NCBI RefSeq assembly: GCF_033095945.1
Contig: NZ_AP026800.1
Span: 806,001-870,000, forward strand
DNA: 64,000 bases
Source: Bombiscardovia apis
Lineage (GTDB): Bacteria; Actinomycetota; Actinomycetes; Actinomycetales; Bifidobacteriaceae
Direction of reading: 5' to 3'
Positions 44,091-55,585 of this stretch are shown here, in pieces. The position numbers were made by a program, and so were the translations under genes. Each line of letters begins with the position of its first letter. The stretch's first letter is position 1. The notes under the pieces were generated by a model, which saw nothing but the letters and a program-made list of their open reading frames with translations, was not told where the DNA came from and searched no databases.

Positions 44091-45779
44091 TTACTTGTCT
44101 TGTGCTTCTACAGCGGTGAGAGCGACGGTATTAATGATGTCTTGCACCAATGCGCCACGCGACAGGTCATTGACAGGCTTGTTGAGGCCTTGCAGAATCG
44201 GACCGATGGCTATAGCGCCAGAAGAGCGCTGTACGGCCTTGTAGCCGATGTTGCCAGCGGCTAGTGAGGGAAAGACGAACACGTTCACATGCCCGGCAAC
44301 CGCATTTCCTTTGGCTTTAGCCTGAGCAACTGTTGGCGACCAAGCCGCATCGAACTGGATGGAACCCACAACCGGCAGCTCTGGAGCCTTGCTGTGCACA
44401 ATCTTCGTAGCTTCTTCTACCAGATCCACATCCGGACCCTTACCGGAGCCGAGCGTGGAGTAAGAGAGCATGCCAACCTTGGGGTCGATGCCGAAGGAGC
44501 GGGCAGTCTGGGCGGATTGTATGGCTATATCTGCCAGTTGCTCCGCATTGGGATTGAGGTTAATGGCGCAGTCAGCAAAAATGGCCACATGGTCTTTAAA
44601 ACACATCAGGAAAGCGCCGGAAACTAGCGAAGCATCGGGCTTTGTTTTAATCACTTGCAGGGCCGGGCGAACGGTGTTAGCAGTGGAGTTGACCGAGCCG
44701 GAAACCAATCCGTCTGCCAAACCTTGAACAACTAGCATGGTGCCAAAATACGAGGGATCAGCTAGCTGTTGGCGGGCCTGCTCAAGTGTCATACCCTTTT
44801 TGGCGCGCAGCTGGCAGAGCTTGTCTACCATCGGGGCCAAGACACTTTCATCATCCATTGCCTGGAAGGTAGCCTTGTCTAAGTGGTTTAATTCCAGCTC
44901 TTGGGCTCTGCTAGCGATGCTGTCCTTGTCTCCCACAATGATGAGCTTGACGATATCACGCTCAAGTAAGTAGTCTGCCGCTTTGAGAATACGATCCTCT
45001 TGGCCCTCAGGCAAGACGATGGTTTTGTTGGCGGCTTTGGCCCGGGCCAGCAAGTCGTTTTGGAAAGCAATAGGAGTGGTGACTTGGGGCGCGGATTCGC
45101 GTGCTGCTGCCACAATGCTTTCGTCTGAGACACATGCTTGGAAGACAGAAAGTGCTTGCTGGTGGTTGCTCTCGGCCTGTGGATTAGGGTCGAAGTCAAA
45201 GCGGTCAATAAGCCAGAAGGGCTTGTCATAATTGCTCAAAGCTGCCTGTACATCAGACTTCTGCTCGCTCTCGCATCCAGTAATGAATACGCCGGCCAGT
45301 TTACTTCCTGCTTGTTCGATAATGCGCCGGCAGTTGTCTACACTTGCCACGACTTGTTGAGCAGTGCGATCTATCGTGCACACAGCCAAGAATACGGGCG
45401 AGCGCAAGTCCGCGGCCATCTGCGCATCTAAGGTCATGCGGTTCGGATCAGCCACAGCCGTTTTATCTGAAGAAACTGAAAGCACCATCTCGGGCTGCTG
45501 GCTGGCCACCATCTGTGAATATGCAGCTAGAGCGTCTGCCCGAGCCTGCTCTCCGTCTTCGCGGGCATTACAAGGGCAAGTGCCTACATAATCAGAGCGC
45601 TCAGCCGAGCTGTCAATCGCATTCAAGAGGGTGTCGGTGAGTGTCTCCTTACGGCAAGCTACAGGCCTAAACAACGCCAACTTAGCGCTTTTGCCTAGCA
45701 CGGTCGCAAGGCCGTATGCCACGAGGTTGCGCCCCACGCCCGCTTCAGGACTGATAATACTGATAGTGACAGGACTCAC
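44091..45779 (-). CDS. pta: Phosphate acetyltransferase with N-terminal BioD-like domain
   Basis: 562 residues from a GTG at 45779, preceded by AGGAGGGGG; an earlier in-frame start at 45821 is less likely. It interconverts acetyl-CoA and acetyl phosphate. The N-terminal 230 residues are a P-loop-like domain (ISPEAGVGRNLV), typical of long Pta forms. The catalytic domain has LPEGQEDRILKAA, SGSVNSTANTVRPALQ, SYSTLGSGKGPDVDLV and FPSLAAGNIGYKAVQR. With ackA and xfp it completes acetate formation. Confidence 0.93.
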   Translation of the reverse strand: MSPVTISIISPEAGVGRNLVAYGLATVLGKSAKLALFRPVACRKETLTDTLLNAIDSSAERSDYVGTCPCNAREDGEQARADALAAYSQMVASQQPEMVLSVSSDKTAVADPNRMTLDAQMAADLRSPVFLAVCTIDRTAQQVVASVDNCRRIIEQAGSKLAGVFITGCESEQKSDVQAALSNYDKPFWLIDRFDFDPNPQAESNHQQALSVFQACVSDESIVAAARESAPQVTTPIAFQNDLLARAKAANKTIVLPEGQEDRILKAADYLLERDIVKLIIVGDKDSIASRAQELELNHLDKATFQAMDDESVLAPMVDKLCQLRAKKGMTLEQARQQLADPSYFGTMLVVQGLADGLVSGSVNSTANTVRPALQVIKTKPDASLVSGAFLMCFKDHVAIFADCAINLNPNAEQLADIAIQSAQTARSFGIDPKVGMLSYSTLGSGKGPDVDLVEEATKIVHSKAPELPVVGSIQFDAAWSPTVAQAKAKGNAVAGHVNVFVFPSLAAGNIGYKAVQRSSGAIAIGPILQGLNKPVNDLSRGALVQDIINTVALTAVEAQDK

Positions 45780-45960
45780 TTGGTCCCCCTCCTGTTCAAA
45801 TACATTCTGTACTGTGACCACTTCGTTCAGCAGCAGTTACAGTATACGAGGTAGTGCTGGCAAGTCAACGTTTCTTTCCGCCTCTTGTATGAGAGGGAGT
45901 TCCTGCAACAAATGGTTTTCACTGTGGTACTCCTCTCAGCACAGTTTAAACTATGTGCTC

Positions 45961-47012
45961 ATGAATGAGACACCGCCCCAAGGAGTGGCCAGTGCTATGA
46001 AAATCAGCCCGAGCTGCCAAGACAACGAGGTAACGCTGACCGAGGTAGCTCAGCGAGCTGGTGTCTCCCTATCTACAGCTTCACGCGTGTTTGTTAGGTC
46101 AGGACGGGTGAGTATCCGAACCCGACAGCAAGTGCTAGCAGTAGTAGAAGCTATGGGATACCAGAGTAGCAGTTTGGATGCACCAGTGAGCATTGGGTTA
46201 CAGGGGTTACTGGCCATCGTGGTTACCGACTTAGAAAACATTGTTTCGGCACGCATAGACCGAGGGCTTTAAAAGGCTTGCTATCGACGTAACTTTGGCG
46301 TCAACATTCTCGACACTGAGGAAAGCAGTGAACGAGAAATGCTTGCCTTGCGCCGCATACTACTTCACTTAGACGGAGCGGTTTTGGGTTCTTCCCGGCT
46401 TTCTGACACCGCAATTTGTTGATTCACACAAAGTAAACCTCTAGTCGTACTCAACCGGGTGGTTTCAGATGTTGCTTCCATTTTTTCTTATGATTCTCCG
46501 GCCATACAGGATATCGAGCGCGACCTGTATCGTCTAGGACATCGTGCTATTGCTTACTTGCCTAGACCCGAATCTTGCGTGGGAAGGCTTTATCTCGAGC
46601 TTGCAGAGAGGCGGCGATAGCTTTCCGCTGCATGTCATGCGCGTACCCAGTAGCCACTCAGGCTGCTAAAAGTTTCCACTATTATAGTGAACACCTACCG
46701 CCGCAGTACTAGCTTTCAATGATGATATTACTCTTGTCCTTTATGTAGTTTGTACAAGCGCAATCTTCTTCTGGCCGCCTAGGCCTTGCGTTGGCAATAG
46801 CTGGTATTGATGACATACCTAGCTGTCAATTGGTAACTCCACAATTCTCAAGCGTACATGTTGAGCACAGGGAAATGAGAATGCTGGCCGCAGATAGGCT
46901 GATCGATACCGAGGTGCCACCCAACCTCATTTTCTCAGCCGACAACCGCAAGGGCTCATCTCCACTTATGTACCCCGAGATACGACGAGAGGGGTTTGAT
47001 GCAATCGCATAA
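45961..47012 (+). pseudogene. LacI family regulator, decayed
   Basis: The start (MNETPPQGVASAMKISPS) and HTH (VTLTEVAQRAGVSLSTASRVF) are intact, but a TAA at 46270 ends the frame at RGL. Further pieces in shifting frames match the sugar-binding domain (VNILDTEES, AVLGSSRLSD, VLNRVVSD, IERDLYRLGHRAIAYLP, AIAGIDDIPSC). At least three frame changes or stops are present. It is followed by an MFS remnant, so a sugar uptake unit has been lost. Confidence 0.8.
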
Positions 47013-47041
47013 CCGTCAAACCCCTCTCAAATGTGAGTAGA

Positions 47042-47517
47042 CTACTTCACAGACTTAATAGAAATTACAAAGAAGATAGGGAGCACTGACATGATAATAG
47101 CAATGGGGAAGATGTAGATGTAGGTTTTCGTTGTCGAGACGATGATGGAAGTCAAAGCCATACCGGCGGACTGACTAGCAGTCGTGGCGGCGTTGATGAA
47201 GCCAAGATCCTTGCCCGCATTCTCCTTGCTGGGGAGCACATCGACGTTGAGCGCCTGATCAATAGCCACGAAGATGCCCTGAACCAAAGCCACGAAAACG
47301 CAAGCAAGTAAATGCCGGTAATCGAACGCATAATGATGGAGAAAACAAATCCAATAATGGCCAAAACCGCCGAGAGCATTATTATCGGCTTACGTTTGTG
47401 AATCTTATCGGAGAGCAGGCCTACAAACATGGCGACGATAAAAGCAATCATCTGGAAAATAGCGATAGTCGACACCACCTTGACAGCCGTAACCTTGGGC
47501 AATGCAACACGACGAAG
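47042..47517 (-). pseudogene. MFS transporter, C-terminal remnant
   Basis: Two frames (47152-47502 and 47042-47293) together encode the last helices of a major facilitator protein: MFVGLLSDKIHKRKPIIMLS, the family loop motif, then ALVQGIFVAIDQAL and a final helix. A frameshift near 47300 separates them, and the 5' half is missing beyond 47517. It was probably the sugar carrier controlled by the neighbouring lacI. Confidence 0.75.
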
Positions 47518-47564
47518 GGGACAGGGTGAGGTCTGCGCAGACCACGTTCAAGTTGTGGACTCAT

Positions 47565-47604
47565 ACAGAAAGCCCCTCCTGAATGAACAGGAGGGGCTTT
47601 CTGT
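47565..47604 (-). terminator. Terminator of xfp
   Basis: A perfect 17-bp stem (47565-47581 with 47588-47604, containing GAAAGCCCCTCCTG) and a 6-base loop, 41 bases past the xfp stop. Its other side faces the MFS remnant. Confidence 0.88.
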
Positions 47605-47644
47605 GAGTAAGCAATGAGACTACGTGAGCCTCATACGCGTTTTA

Positions 47645-50124
47645 CTACTCGTTGTCGCCAGCAGTTTCTGCGGTGGCGGAGAGGTTCTCCTGGCCAGCGC
47701 GGTTGGCATCGGGCCATACCCAATCGGTGTAGTCGGGGTGATCGTAACCCTTGTCTACAGCGAACTGGAAGGCTTCAGTGCGGAACTTAGTCCACTCATC
47801 GATCTGGCCGGCGTACTTGTTGGCATCCACCATCTTCAGAGCGGAAGCAGCCAAGCACCAGCGATCCATGTTGTTCACGCGCACCATGTCGAATGGTGTG
47901 GTGGTGGAACCCTGCTCTTCGTAGCCGTGAACCGCGAAGTTGTCGTGGTTGGGACGGCCGTGAATGAGGCGGTGGATGGAGCCGGGATATGCGTGGAAGG
48001 CGAAGACGACAGGCTTATCCTTGCCGAAGAGCTCTGCGAACTCCTCGTCGGACAGGGCCTGGTCGTTCTCCTGAGCATTCTGAATCTTGAGCAAGTCAAC
48101 AACGTTGACAAACTGAACCTTCAGGCCCATCTTCTGGAGCATATCGTTGGCAGCCAGAGCTTCTTGGGTCGGAACGTCACCGGCGGTGGCGATGATGACA
48201 TCGGCATCGTCAGCGTTCTGAGCGTTAGAAGCCCAATCCCAGCGAGCAGCACCCTTCTCCAGCTCAGCCATGGCGTCATCTACGCTCTGGTAGGTGGCGG
48301 CGGGCTGCTTGCCAGCGAAGATGGCGTTGATGCAGTTGGTGGACTTGTAGCAACGCTCACCTACGGCCAGCAGCATGTTGGCATCTGCAGGGAAGTAGAT
48401 GTTGGTCACGTGGTCGTTGTTGAAGTTCTTGTTGAGCAGAATGTCAACAACACCCGGATCCTGATGAGAGAATCCGTTGTGATCCTGGCGCCACACGTGG
48501 GAGGTGATCAGGAGGTTCAGGCCTGCGATGGGCTTGCGCCACGGAATCTCACGGACCGTTGCTTCCAGCCACTTTGCGTGCTGGTTGATCATCGAATCGA
48601 CAACGTGCACGAAGGACTCGTAAGAGCTCCAGATGCCGTGGCGACCGGTGAGCAGGTAGCCTTCCAAGAAGCCTTCCATCTGGTTCTCGGAGAGCTGCTC
48701 GATAATCTGGCCGGTGTGAGCCATGTGCTCATCGGTCAGTTCGGACAGGTACTCGGCATCCCACTGCTTGTTGGTGACTTCGTAAGCGGCGGCAAGACGA
48801 TTGGAAGCCGTCTCGTCGGGTCCGAAGATACGGAAATCGGTGGGGTTCTTGGCCAGTACGTCACGGGTGTAGTAGCCCAAAACGCGAGTAGCCTCAGTTG
48901 CGCCCCAGCCATGGCCGTGGTTGTTGACATCGATTTCGTAATCGTGGATGTCAGGCAGATCCAGAGGCTCAAGGAGACGGCCACCGTTAGCGTTCGGGTT
49001 CTCGCCGATACGCAGATCGCCTTCAGGCATGAAGGAGGTAACCTCAGGGCGGATGCCACCCTTGTCGTCGAAGAGTTCGGCAGGAGCATAAGACTCCAAC
49101 CAGCTCTTGAGAACCTGGAAGTGAGCCTCGGTGTCGCGGGCGGAAGCCAGCGGTACCTGGTGGGAGCGCCAAGAGCCCTCGGTCTTCTTGCCGTCGATGT
49201 ACTTGGGGCAGGTCCAACCCTTGGGCGTGCGGAAGATAATCATCGGGTAGAAGGGGCGAGTCATGTCGTCGGTCTGAGCCAGAGCCTTGATCTCGCAAAT
49301 GTCGTCGAAGACCTCTTCGAGCAGGTCTGCGAAACGACGGTGAATGGACATGTGGTCCTCATCGTCGAAGCCAGCTACGAACTCGTGGGGGTCGTAACCC
49401 ATGCCGTGGAAGAACTCGTGCAGCTCTTCGTCGGAAATGCGGGACAGGATGGTCGGGTTGGCAATCTTGTAGCCGTTGAGGTGCAGGATTGGCAGCACGA
49501 TACCATCGGTGCGGGGGTTAACCAGCTTGTTGGACTGCCAAGAGGTAGCCAGTGCGCCGGTCTCGGCTTCGCCGTCGCCCACAACTGCGGGAACGAACAG
49601 GCTGGGGTTGTTCAGCACAGCACCATAAGCATGGGAGAGTGCATAACCCAGCTCGCCACCCTCGTGGATGGAACCGGGAGTCTCAGGTGCGAAGTGAGAA
49701 GGAATACCGCCAGGGTAAGAGAACTGACGGAAGAACTTTTGCAAGCCCTCTTCGTTCTTCGTAATCTTGGGGAAGTACTCGGTGTAGGTGCCATCGATGT
49801 AGGACTGCGACTACAAGTACCAGCAGGTCCACCGTGGCCGGGGCCCATGATGAAGACAGTGTTCTGCTTGTGGTCAGCAATCAAACGATTGATATGGCCC
49901 AAGAGGAAGTTCAGGCCAGGAGTGGTGCCCCAGTGGCCGACAAGACGGTGCTTGACATCCTCACGAGTGAAAGGCTCCTTCATCAGCGGGTTGCTGCGAA
50001 GGTAAATCTGGCCGATGGAAAGGTAGTTGGCTGCGCGCCAATACTTGTCGACGGCTTCCAAGGTCTCCTCGGAAACGGGAGCGTCAAGCTTCTTCCAAGG
50101 GGTGCCGATAACAGGATTCGTCAT
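47645..50124 (-). pseudogene. xfp: Xylulose-5-phosphate/fructose-6-phosphate phosphoketolase, frameshifted
   Basis: The key enzyme of the bifid shunt, about 825 residues. The first frame (50124 down to about 49813) reads [37 protein letters not shown] and [10 protein letters not shown]. An extra two bases (modulo three) near 49806-49816 break the frame. The second frame continues as [24 protein letters not shown] sequence, [24 protein letters not shown] (thiamine diphosphate site) and ends near 47645. All later motifs are intact. As this enzyme is central in bifidobacteria, a sequencing or assembly error is more likely than a true loss, unless another xfp exists elsewhere. Confidence 0.88.
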
Positions 50125-50320
50125 GTGTACTCCTGCACTGTAGTGCGATTGATTATTTTTGTTCGGTTATGAGGTGCTGCCAATCTCTGGCGAGCCTAGC
50201 GACTCCTCATTTCCCAATCGCTTTAATCGTACGAGGAAGTTACGACTTTTGGCTGTTTTCGTTACGAGCGTGTTCGTATGTGTTCATATCACGAACAAAC
50301 ATGTTCGATAAGTGCCAGTC
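50125..50320 (-). promoter_or_regulatory. xfp upstream region
   Basis: About 200 bases ahead of xfp that should hold its promoter. It contains GTGTTCGTATGTGTTCATA and repeated ACGAAC/GTTCG words around 50255-50310, which could be a regulator site. The native sequence ends at about 50320, where the second Rhs copy starts. Confidence 0.35.
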
Positions 50321-50625
50321 AGAGTGTAAAAGATGCTCAGATTCAGGATTTGCAGGCCAAACTTGAATCTGAGCAGTCTGCCAAAGCCTTGGCGGTTTCT
50401 GAGGCGTTGCGTAAGGTTGAGAAGGAGAAAGACGACCTGAATGCTGCGCTCGAAAAAGCTAAATTAGAGCAGAGAAAAGAGCCCTTGAATTAGCGGAAGC
50501 TAACTCTAAGAGTGATTTGCAGAAAGCTTCTTCTGAGAAGGATGCCGAGATTGCTGAGCTCAAGAATCAGTTAGATTCTATTGAGCTTGAGAAAAAGCAA
50601 TGAGCTGGTTGAAGCTCTTAGCAAA
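50321..50625 (+). pseudogene. DUF2130 fragment, second copy
   Basis: Matches 21127-21421, lacking the first 195 bases. Frameshifted by two extra bases near 50473 and one extra base near 50599. Confidence 0.8.
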
Positions 50626-51202
50626 GAAGTGATGGTGTTCCAATCACTAAGCGAGAATATCATTGTACCAATTCATCAGGTGTAAAAATAATAATTCAAG
50701 AGCATAACTTAGGTCATGTAAGGCAATGTTCCTCCACGTTTTAGCGTAATGCCATATGGTGATTCTACTGGATATGTGTCTGGTGCTCATGGTTACTATG
50801 GATTTTAATATGAAATTATTGATTATATTACTAGAAATGATTTTTTGAAAAAACTGTACCCTAATGATTTACCTAATAAATTAGTTATGGGAGAATTGAA
50901 TGTTAGATACCGATAAAATTTATCTTTGTGTAAAAACAACCCAAAAAAACCATTTATAGATATAGCTAAGTGGGGCTGTTGGGGTAAAGATTATAATGCT
51001 GTATCTATAGAATTAATGGACAATTCATTAAGGATGTCAATATATCAAACTGGACTGGTTCTAAAAAGTCTTTTTGACTTCTCATTTTTCTGCTGAAAAT
51101 AATATTATTAATATTAATTTTATAATAATGACGTGGGAAGTTAATTTTTTATTAGGTGGAGTAGTATTTCAAAGCTGTTCCGTATTTTTGACTGAGAATT
51201 AA
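50626..51202 (+). pseudogene. Toxin tail 1 and immunity 1, second copy
   Basis: Counterpart of 21422-22004. One base is lost near 50814 (MKLLII instead of MKFIDY) and further indels follow, so no immunity protein can be made. Confidence 0.7.
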
Positions 51203-51254
51203 ATAAAAAGCTGAAAAGATTCCACACTTCTGTCGACTTTTTATTTTTAAATAG

Positions 51255-52058
51255 AGTTATTAGGTGGAATAAATCCATAGGATATACGCATAATCCGCTG
51301 ACTTGGGTTGACCCGTTGGGTTAGCTAATTATGAAGGGCGGAAGGGGGACGACAGCAGGAAATAACCTTTCTCATTTAACAGATGAACACGGCAATTAAT
51401 CCAAAATGCTGAACATATATCAACAGCAAAACCAGGTAAACAAGTTATTGTTCCTCGTGATTTAAATGAGCAATTTTTTGGAAACAAGTAAAAGGTGAAC
51501 CAACCTCAGGAAGAGTTTTAGAAGGCTTAAATAATGACCTTCGTTTTCTGAATCTGCGGGTTTCCAAAAATGGAAGCAGTGCATAAGTTGCTGATGACTC
51601 TAGTATAACCATACATTACAATATAATACTAATACCGGTAGGGCTTATGATATGAAGATAACGACACCTAAACCTAGATGGTCACAGCGGGTGTATCATT
51701 ACAGATAAATAAAGGTTAATATGCAAAATAAAAGAAAAAGATGGAACTATTGTAGATATTTTTGCTATCTTTTCATTACTATCACCTATAGACCAAAGAA
51801 TGAAGACATATTTTTATGGTGTACCAAAAAGTTAGGTGGGTTAATAGCTTTTACTCTAGATGAAGTTGATATAATAGAAAATGTATTTAGGTCTGAAATG
51901 GTTGTTTTCGTAAATCGAGGAGTCGGTGTTTAATCACTGGGCTTTAATACAGGAAAAGCTGTTAGATGATCTTCTTGAACGAGACGAGGATGCTACAACC
52001 GTTTCCTTGAAATCATCAAGAAGAAGGATTAGTTGATCCCGATTTTATAATAAAATAA
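51255..52058 (+). pseudogene. Rhs tip, toxin 2 and immunity 2, second copy
   Basis: Counterpart of 22059-22864. Immunity 2 gains a C near its start (51724) and is out of frame; later stretches return to the normal frame only in part. Confidence 0.7.
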
Positions 52059-52221
52059 GCTCTCTCATCAGCAGTGGGGATCCTGTTTTTTACTTATTAG
52101 CCGCTTGCGCAGATAGTGGTAGTGAAGCATGTAAGTGGAAGCGTAAAAAACGTATTACTACATATCAGCATATCGTGGCTTACCGTATCAAAAACTGCAA
52201 TTAACATTTTACTGCAACAAT

Positions 52222-53233
52222 ATAGCGATGATGAAAGTGGGCTACACTATAATCGATTCAGGTATTATGACCCGGATACGGGGCAGTATATTAGTCCTGA
52301 CCCGATAGGGCTATTAGGTGAATAAATCCGTATGGGTATGCACATAATCCGTTGACTTGGGTTGACCCGTTGGGGTTGGCTAATTATGAAGCTGGAAAGG
52401 GGACGACTGGAATAATTCTATATTAGCTAATGCAAACAAAGAATTAGAACAATAGTAGCATCTTTAGACAATAGCAAATATAAACCAGCTACAGCAATCG
52501 AGCTGCTGATCCATTGAATGGTAAAGTAGTTACTGCATCAAGTGGAACAGTTCCCACTAAAATAGCACCAGAATTACAAGCTTATGCTGATAAATTAGGT
52601 GGATTAGGTGTTAAAAACTTCATGTGGAAATACATTAGGGCGTTGTGCTGAATTTAGAGCTGCTAATGAGTTATTATTAAATAATCCTAATCTTGAATTA
52701 AAAGATATCCAATTTACTCAAGCAGTTCGTCCAAGAACTGGAGAGGTTGTACCTCGTTGTGAGAATTGTATTAATATTTTTGGAGCTGAAAAATAATGAA
52801 AATGGATGATGATTTTATAGAAAGCAACGATCTTGATTGGTTTGCTTCGTTTAGCGATGGCTATTTAGCACATTTACTTCGGGGGAACAAAATTTAATTC
52901 CTGAGAAAGTAAAGTGTTGTCTAGAATCTTATGAAATTGTTTATAATTATTTTGCTAATTTAAAAGGAAATATGAGTTTGAAATTATAGAAGAAAATCTC
53001 CCTCATTTTGATGATAGTACAAAGAGAAATCAATATATAAGTAGTTTTATTGATGCAGCAGCTAAAGGACTCTTTAGTTATAACAGAAATTTTAATGATG
53101 GAAGATATTTTTAATTGCTAAACCATTAAATCCATTATTATTGAATGATTTACCTGAAAATATAAGTAATAAGTTAAATGAATTGCCCAAAGGTATGCAA
53201 TCAGGTAAAAAGTATATAAACTGAAATAGAATA
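52222..53233 (+). pseudogene. Rhs tip, deaminase toxin 3 and immunity 3, second copy
   Basis: Counterpart of 23034-24051. The deaminase end (CAEF, PRCENC) is still readable to 52796. Immunity 3 is frameshifted near 52874. Confidence 0.7.
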
Positions 53234-53825
53234 AAATATAACATCAAGAGTGCAGATAGGGTTGTGTCGGCTGATGGTAAAGAGGAGAGAGAGTAGAGGG
53301 AAGAGAGAGTTAATTTTCATTATGGTAATCATGAAATGAATAGCAGACCAACTAAACATCATTATCATGAAGAAACATGGACATTTGATCCAGTTAATAA
53401 CGTAATGAATGTTGATAACCGTGTTATACGAGTGCCAATATTAAAATGACAAAATATAACTATTACAGAGTTTGAAAACCAACGAGTAGAATTTACTTCT
53501 CGATTAGGTAATGGAATAGCTTTATGGAAAGGAAAACGAACCGCAAATAGGTAGTCATTATCCTGTTGAATTGGATATAGATGATTATTTTGAGTGGGGA
53601 ATAAATATAACTTTAACGAAAGAAGAAATACCAAATATAAGTATTATTGATAACAAATTGTTTTTTATTGCAAAAATAATTTCTTATGAAAGTGATGGAA
53701 TTTTGGTTATTTCACTTGATGACGATGTTATATTTTTAGACGTGTCAATGGCACCTAATCAAGGCAAATATGTTTCTTTTTCTACTCTTATCGATAATGT
53801 ATCGCTCTATCCAGTAGAATTTTAA
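53234..53825 (+). pseudogene. Toxin tail 4 and immunity 4, second copy, with purine-rich insertion
   Basis: Counterpart of 24054-24613. About 27 extra bases, mainly G and A, lie around 53280-53317. Immunity 4 is shifted by an extra A next to its start; its last 84 codons are still open. Confidence 0.7.
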
Positions 53826-53884
53826 TTAAAAATAACCAGAAAGATCTCCTGATCCTTCTGGCTTATTTTCACGAGTTGTTTTAT

Positions 53885-54695
53885 ATAGCGATGATGAAAG
53901 TGGGCTACACTATATCGATTCAGGTATTATGACCCGGATACGGGGCAGTATATTAGTCCTGACCGATAGGGCTATTAGGTGGAATAAATCCATATGGATA
54001 TGCACATAATCCGTTGACTTGGGTTGACCCGTTGGGGGGCTAATTATGAAGGTGGAAAGGAGAATATTAACCAAATCCCTAATGATTTACCTAAAAATAT
54101 AAATATTGGGCAACAAGGTAAACATATTCCAGAGCATAATAATTTTATACCTGGAAGAAGTACAATTAATGAAGGTATTAATACTCAATCTTTACTTGAT
54201 GGTATTCATTCAGAGCAATATCCAATTATAGGAAAAGGAAGTAGAGGTCAACCAATAGTGACTTTGGCAAACCTATAGGAACTGATGCATCATCCGGTAT
54301 GAGTACACAATATGTACAATTCACTATGGTAAAATGGTTGTACATATTGTTCCTACGAACCCTACAATCATAAAAGAAAATAATAATGTCAAATCTACCA
54401 GATTGGTTAATTATTTGTGTTTGGCGAGCTTTATTAGGTGAAATATATCCAAACATACGAGCTATAGCATTAAAGTATTCTCAAGATAGTAAAATACTTA
54501 TTAATAAGATATTATTTGGATAGAGAGCCCTTAGAAGAAGACTATGAAAGTATTTCATCTGTTGAAACAGAGATGTTTTCTGCAGTAGGCAATGATTTCA
54601 TATCACATAGTGATTTAGAATGTATACATGAAATTGAAATTATAGCTAATCTTGATAGGTTGGATGGTTTTGTATATGTCAGAAAAGAATATTAA
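53885..54695 (+). pseudogene. Rhs tip, toxin 5 and immunity 5, second copy
   Basis: Counterpart of 24672-25487, with several indels, including one in the core tip near 53915 and one in immunity 5 near 54492. Confidence 0.7.
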
Positions 54696-54786
54696 TAAAG
54701 AAAATAAATCTGCAAAGATACGGCGTTAAATAAACCATTAGATACAACAGCATTAGTAGCACAATGGGTAAAAGTGACGTAACAAA

Positions 54787-55585
54787 GGGGGGGGGGAATA
54801 TTCCTATCAATCAAAGAAAAAGTAGTCGCTAATATGGCAGCAAACTAAGAAATCAACACCTCAGGGGGGACTGTTACAAAAAAAAGAGATTTTAGATACT
54901 ATGACCCGGATACGGACCAGTATATTAGTCCAGACCCGATAGGGCTATTAGGTGGAATAAATCCGTATGGGTATGCACATAATCCGCTGACTTGGGTTGA
55001 CCCCTTGGGGCTGACTAGTTGTTCTTCAGGAAAAGGAAATGATGCTCATAATTCGGCAAACTATCAGAAATTGAAAGATTTTTATGAGCAAGCTGAAAAA
55101 TATGGTCCAGCTGACATTAAAAGCCTTGAGAACGGTCGTTATCGTTTCTATGGAGAAATGCAAGTGCAAGATTGGTATGAGAATGGGATCCTGCGACAGG
55201 TAATAGAAGAACATGGTATGAAACTGTAGATCATTTCTGGTCGTGTAAGAAGCGTTGCTACAAAGCCTGTAGTGCATGAAAAGAATCACCACATATTTGA
55301 TTCAAATGGTGAATATATGGGGCGAAGGTAAATATGAGAGAAATCCCTAGAAAAGTGACTTAATTAAAAAAATACAAAATTTACTATCAGGACATGAAAA
55401 TAGGAAAGCTGTATCTGAGTGGGCGTTTGATATTTATAATGATGATTCTTTAAGGAATATCAGATCCAATGATATCTAATTACTTGGAGATGTTAGGCGC
55501 GGTAGATTTACCATCCTCAGATAGGAATTACTTATATACTGAGGACGATTTTAGGGAATGGATAAGAGAATTAAATCGTTCTTGA
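54787..55585 (+). pseudogene. G tract, Rhs tip, toxin 6 and immunity 6, second copy
   Basis: Counterpart of 25580-26378. G10 at 54787-54796 is kept. The toxin TGA is also present. Immunity 6 is shifted by a lost A near 55353. Confidence 0.7.

Noticed and set aside
47624..50005. A 793-codon open frame on the plus strand opposite xfp
   Set aside because: It is antisense to a well-recognised enzyme, has no known motifs, and is open because of the strong codon bias of xfp.
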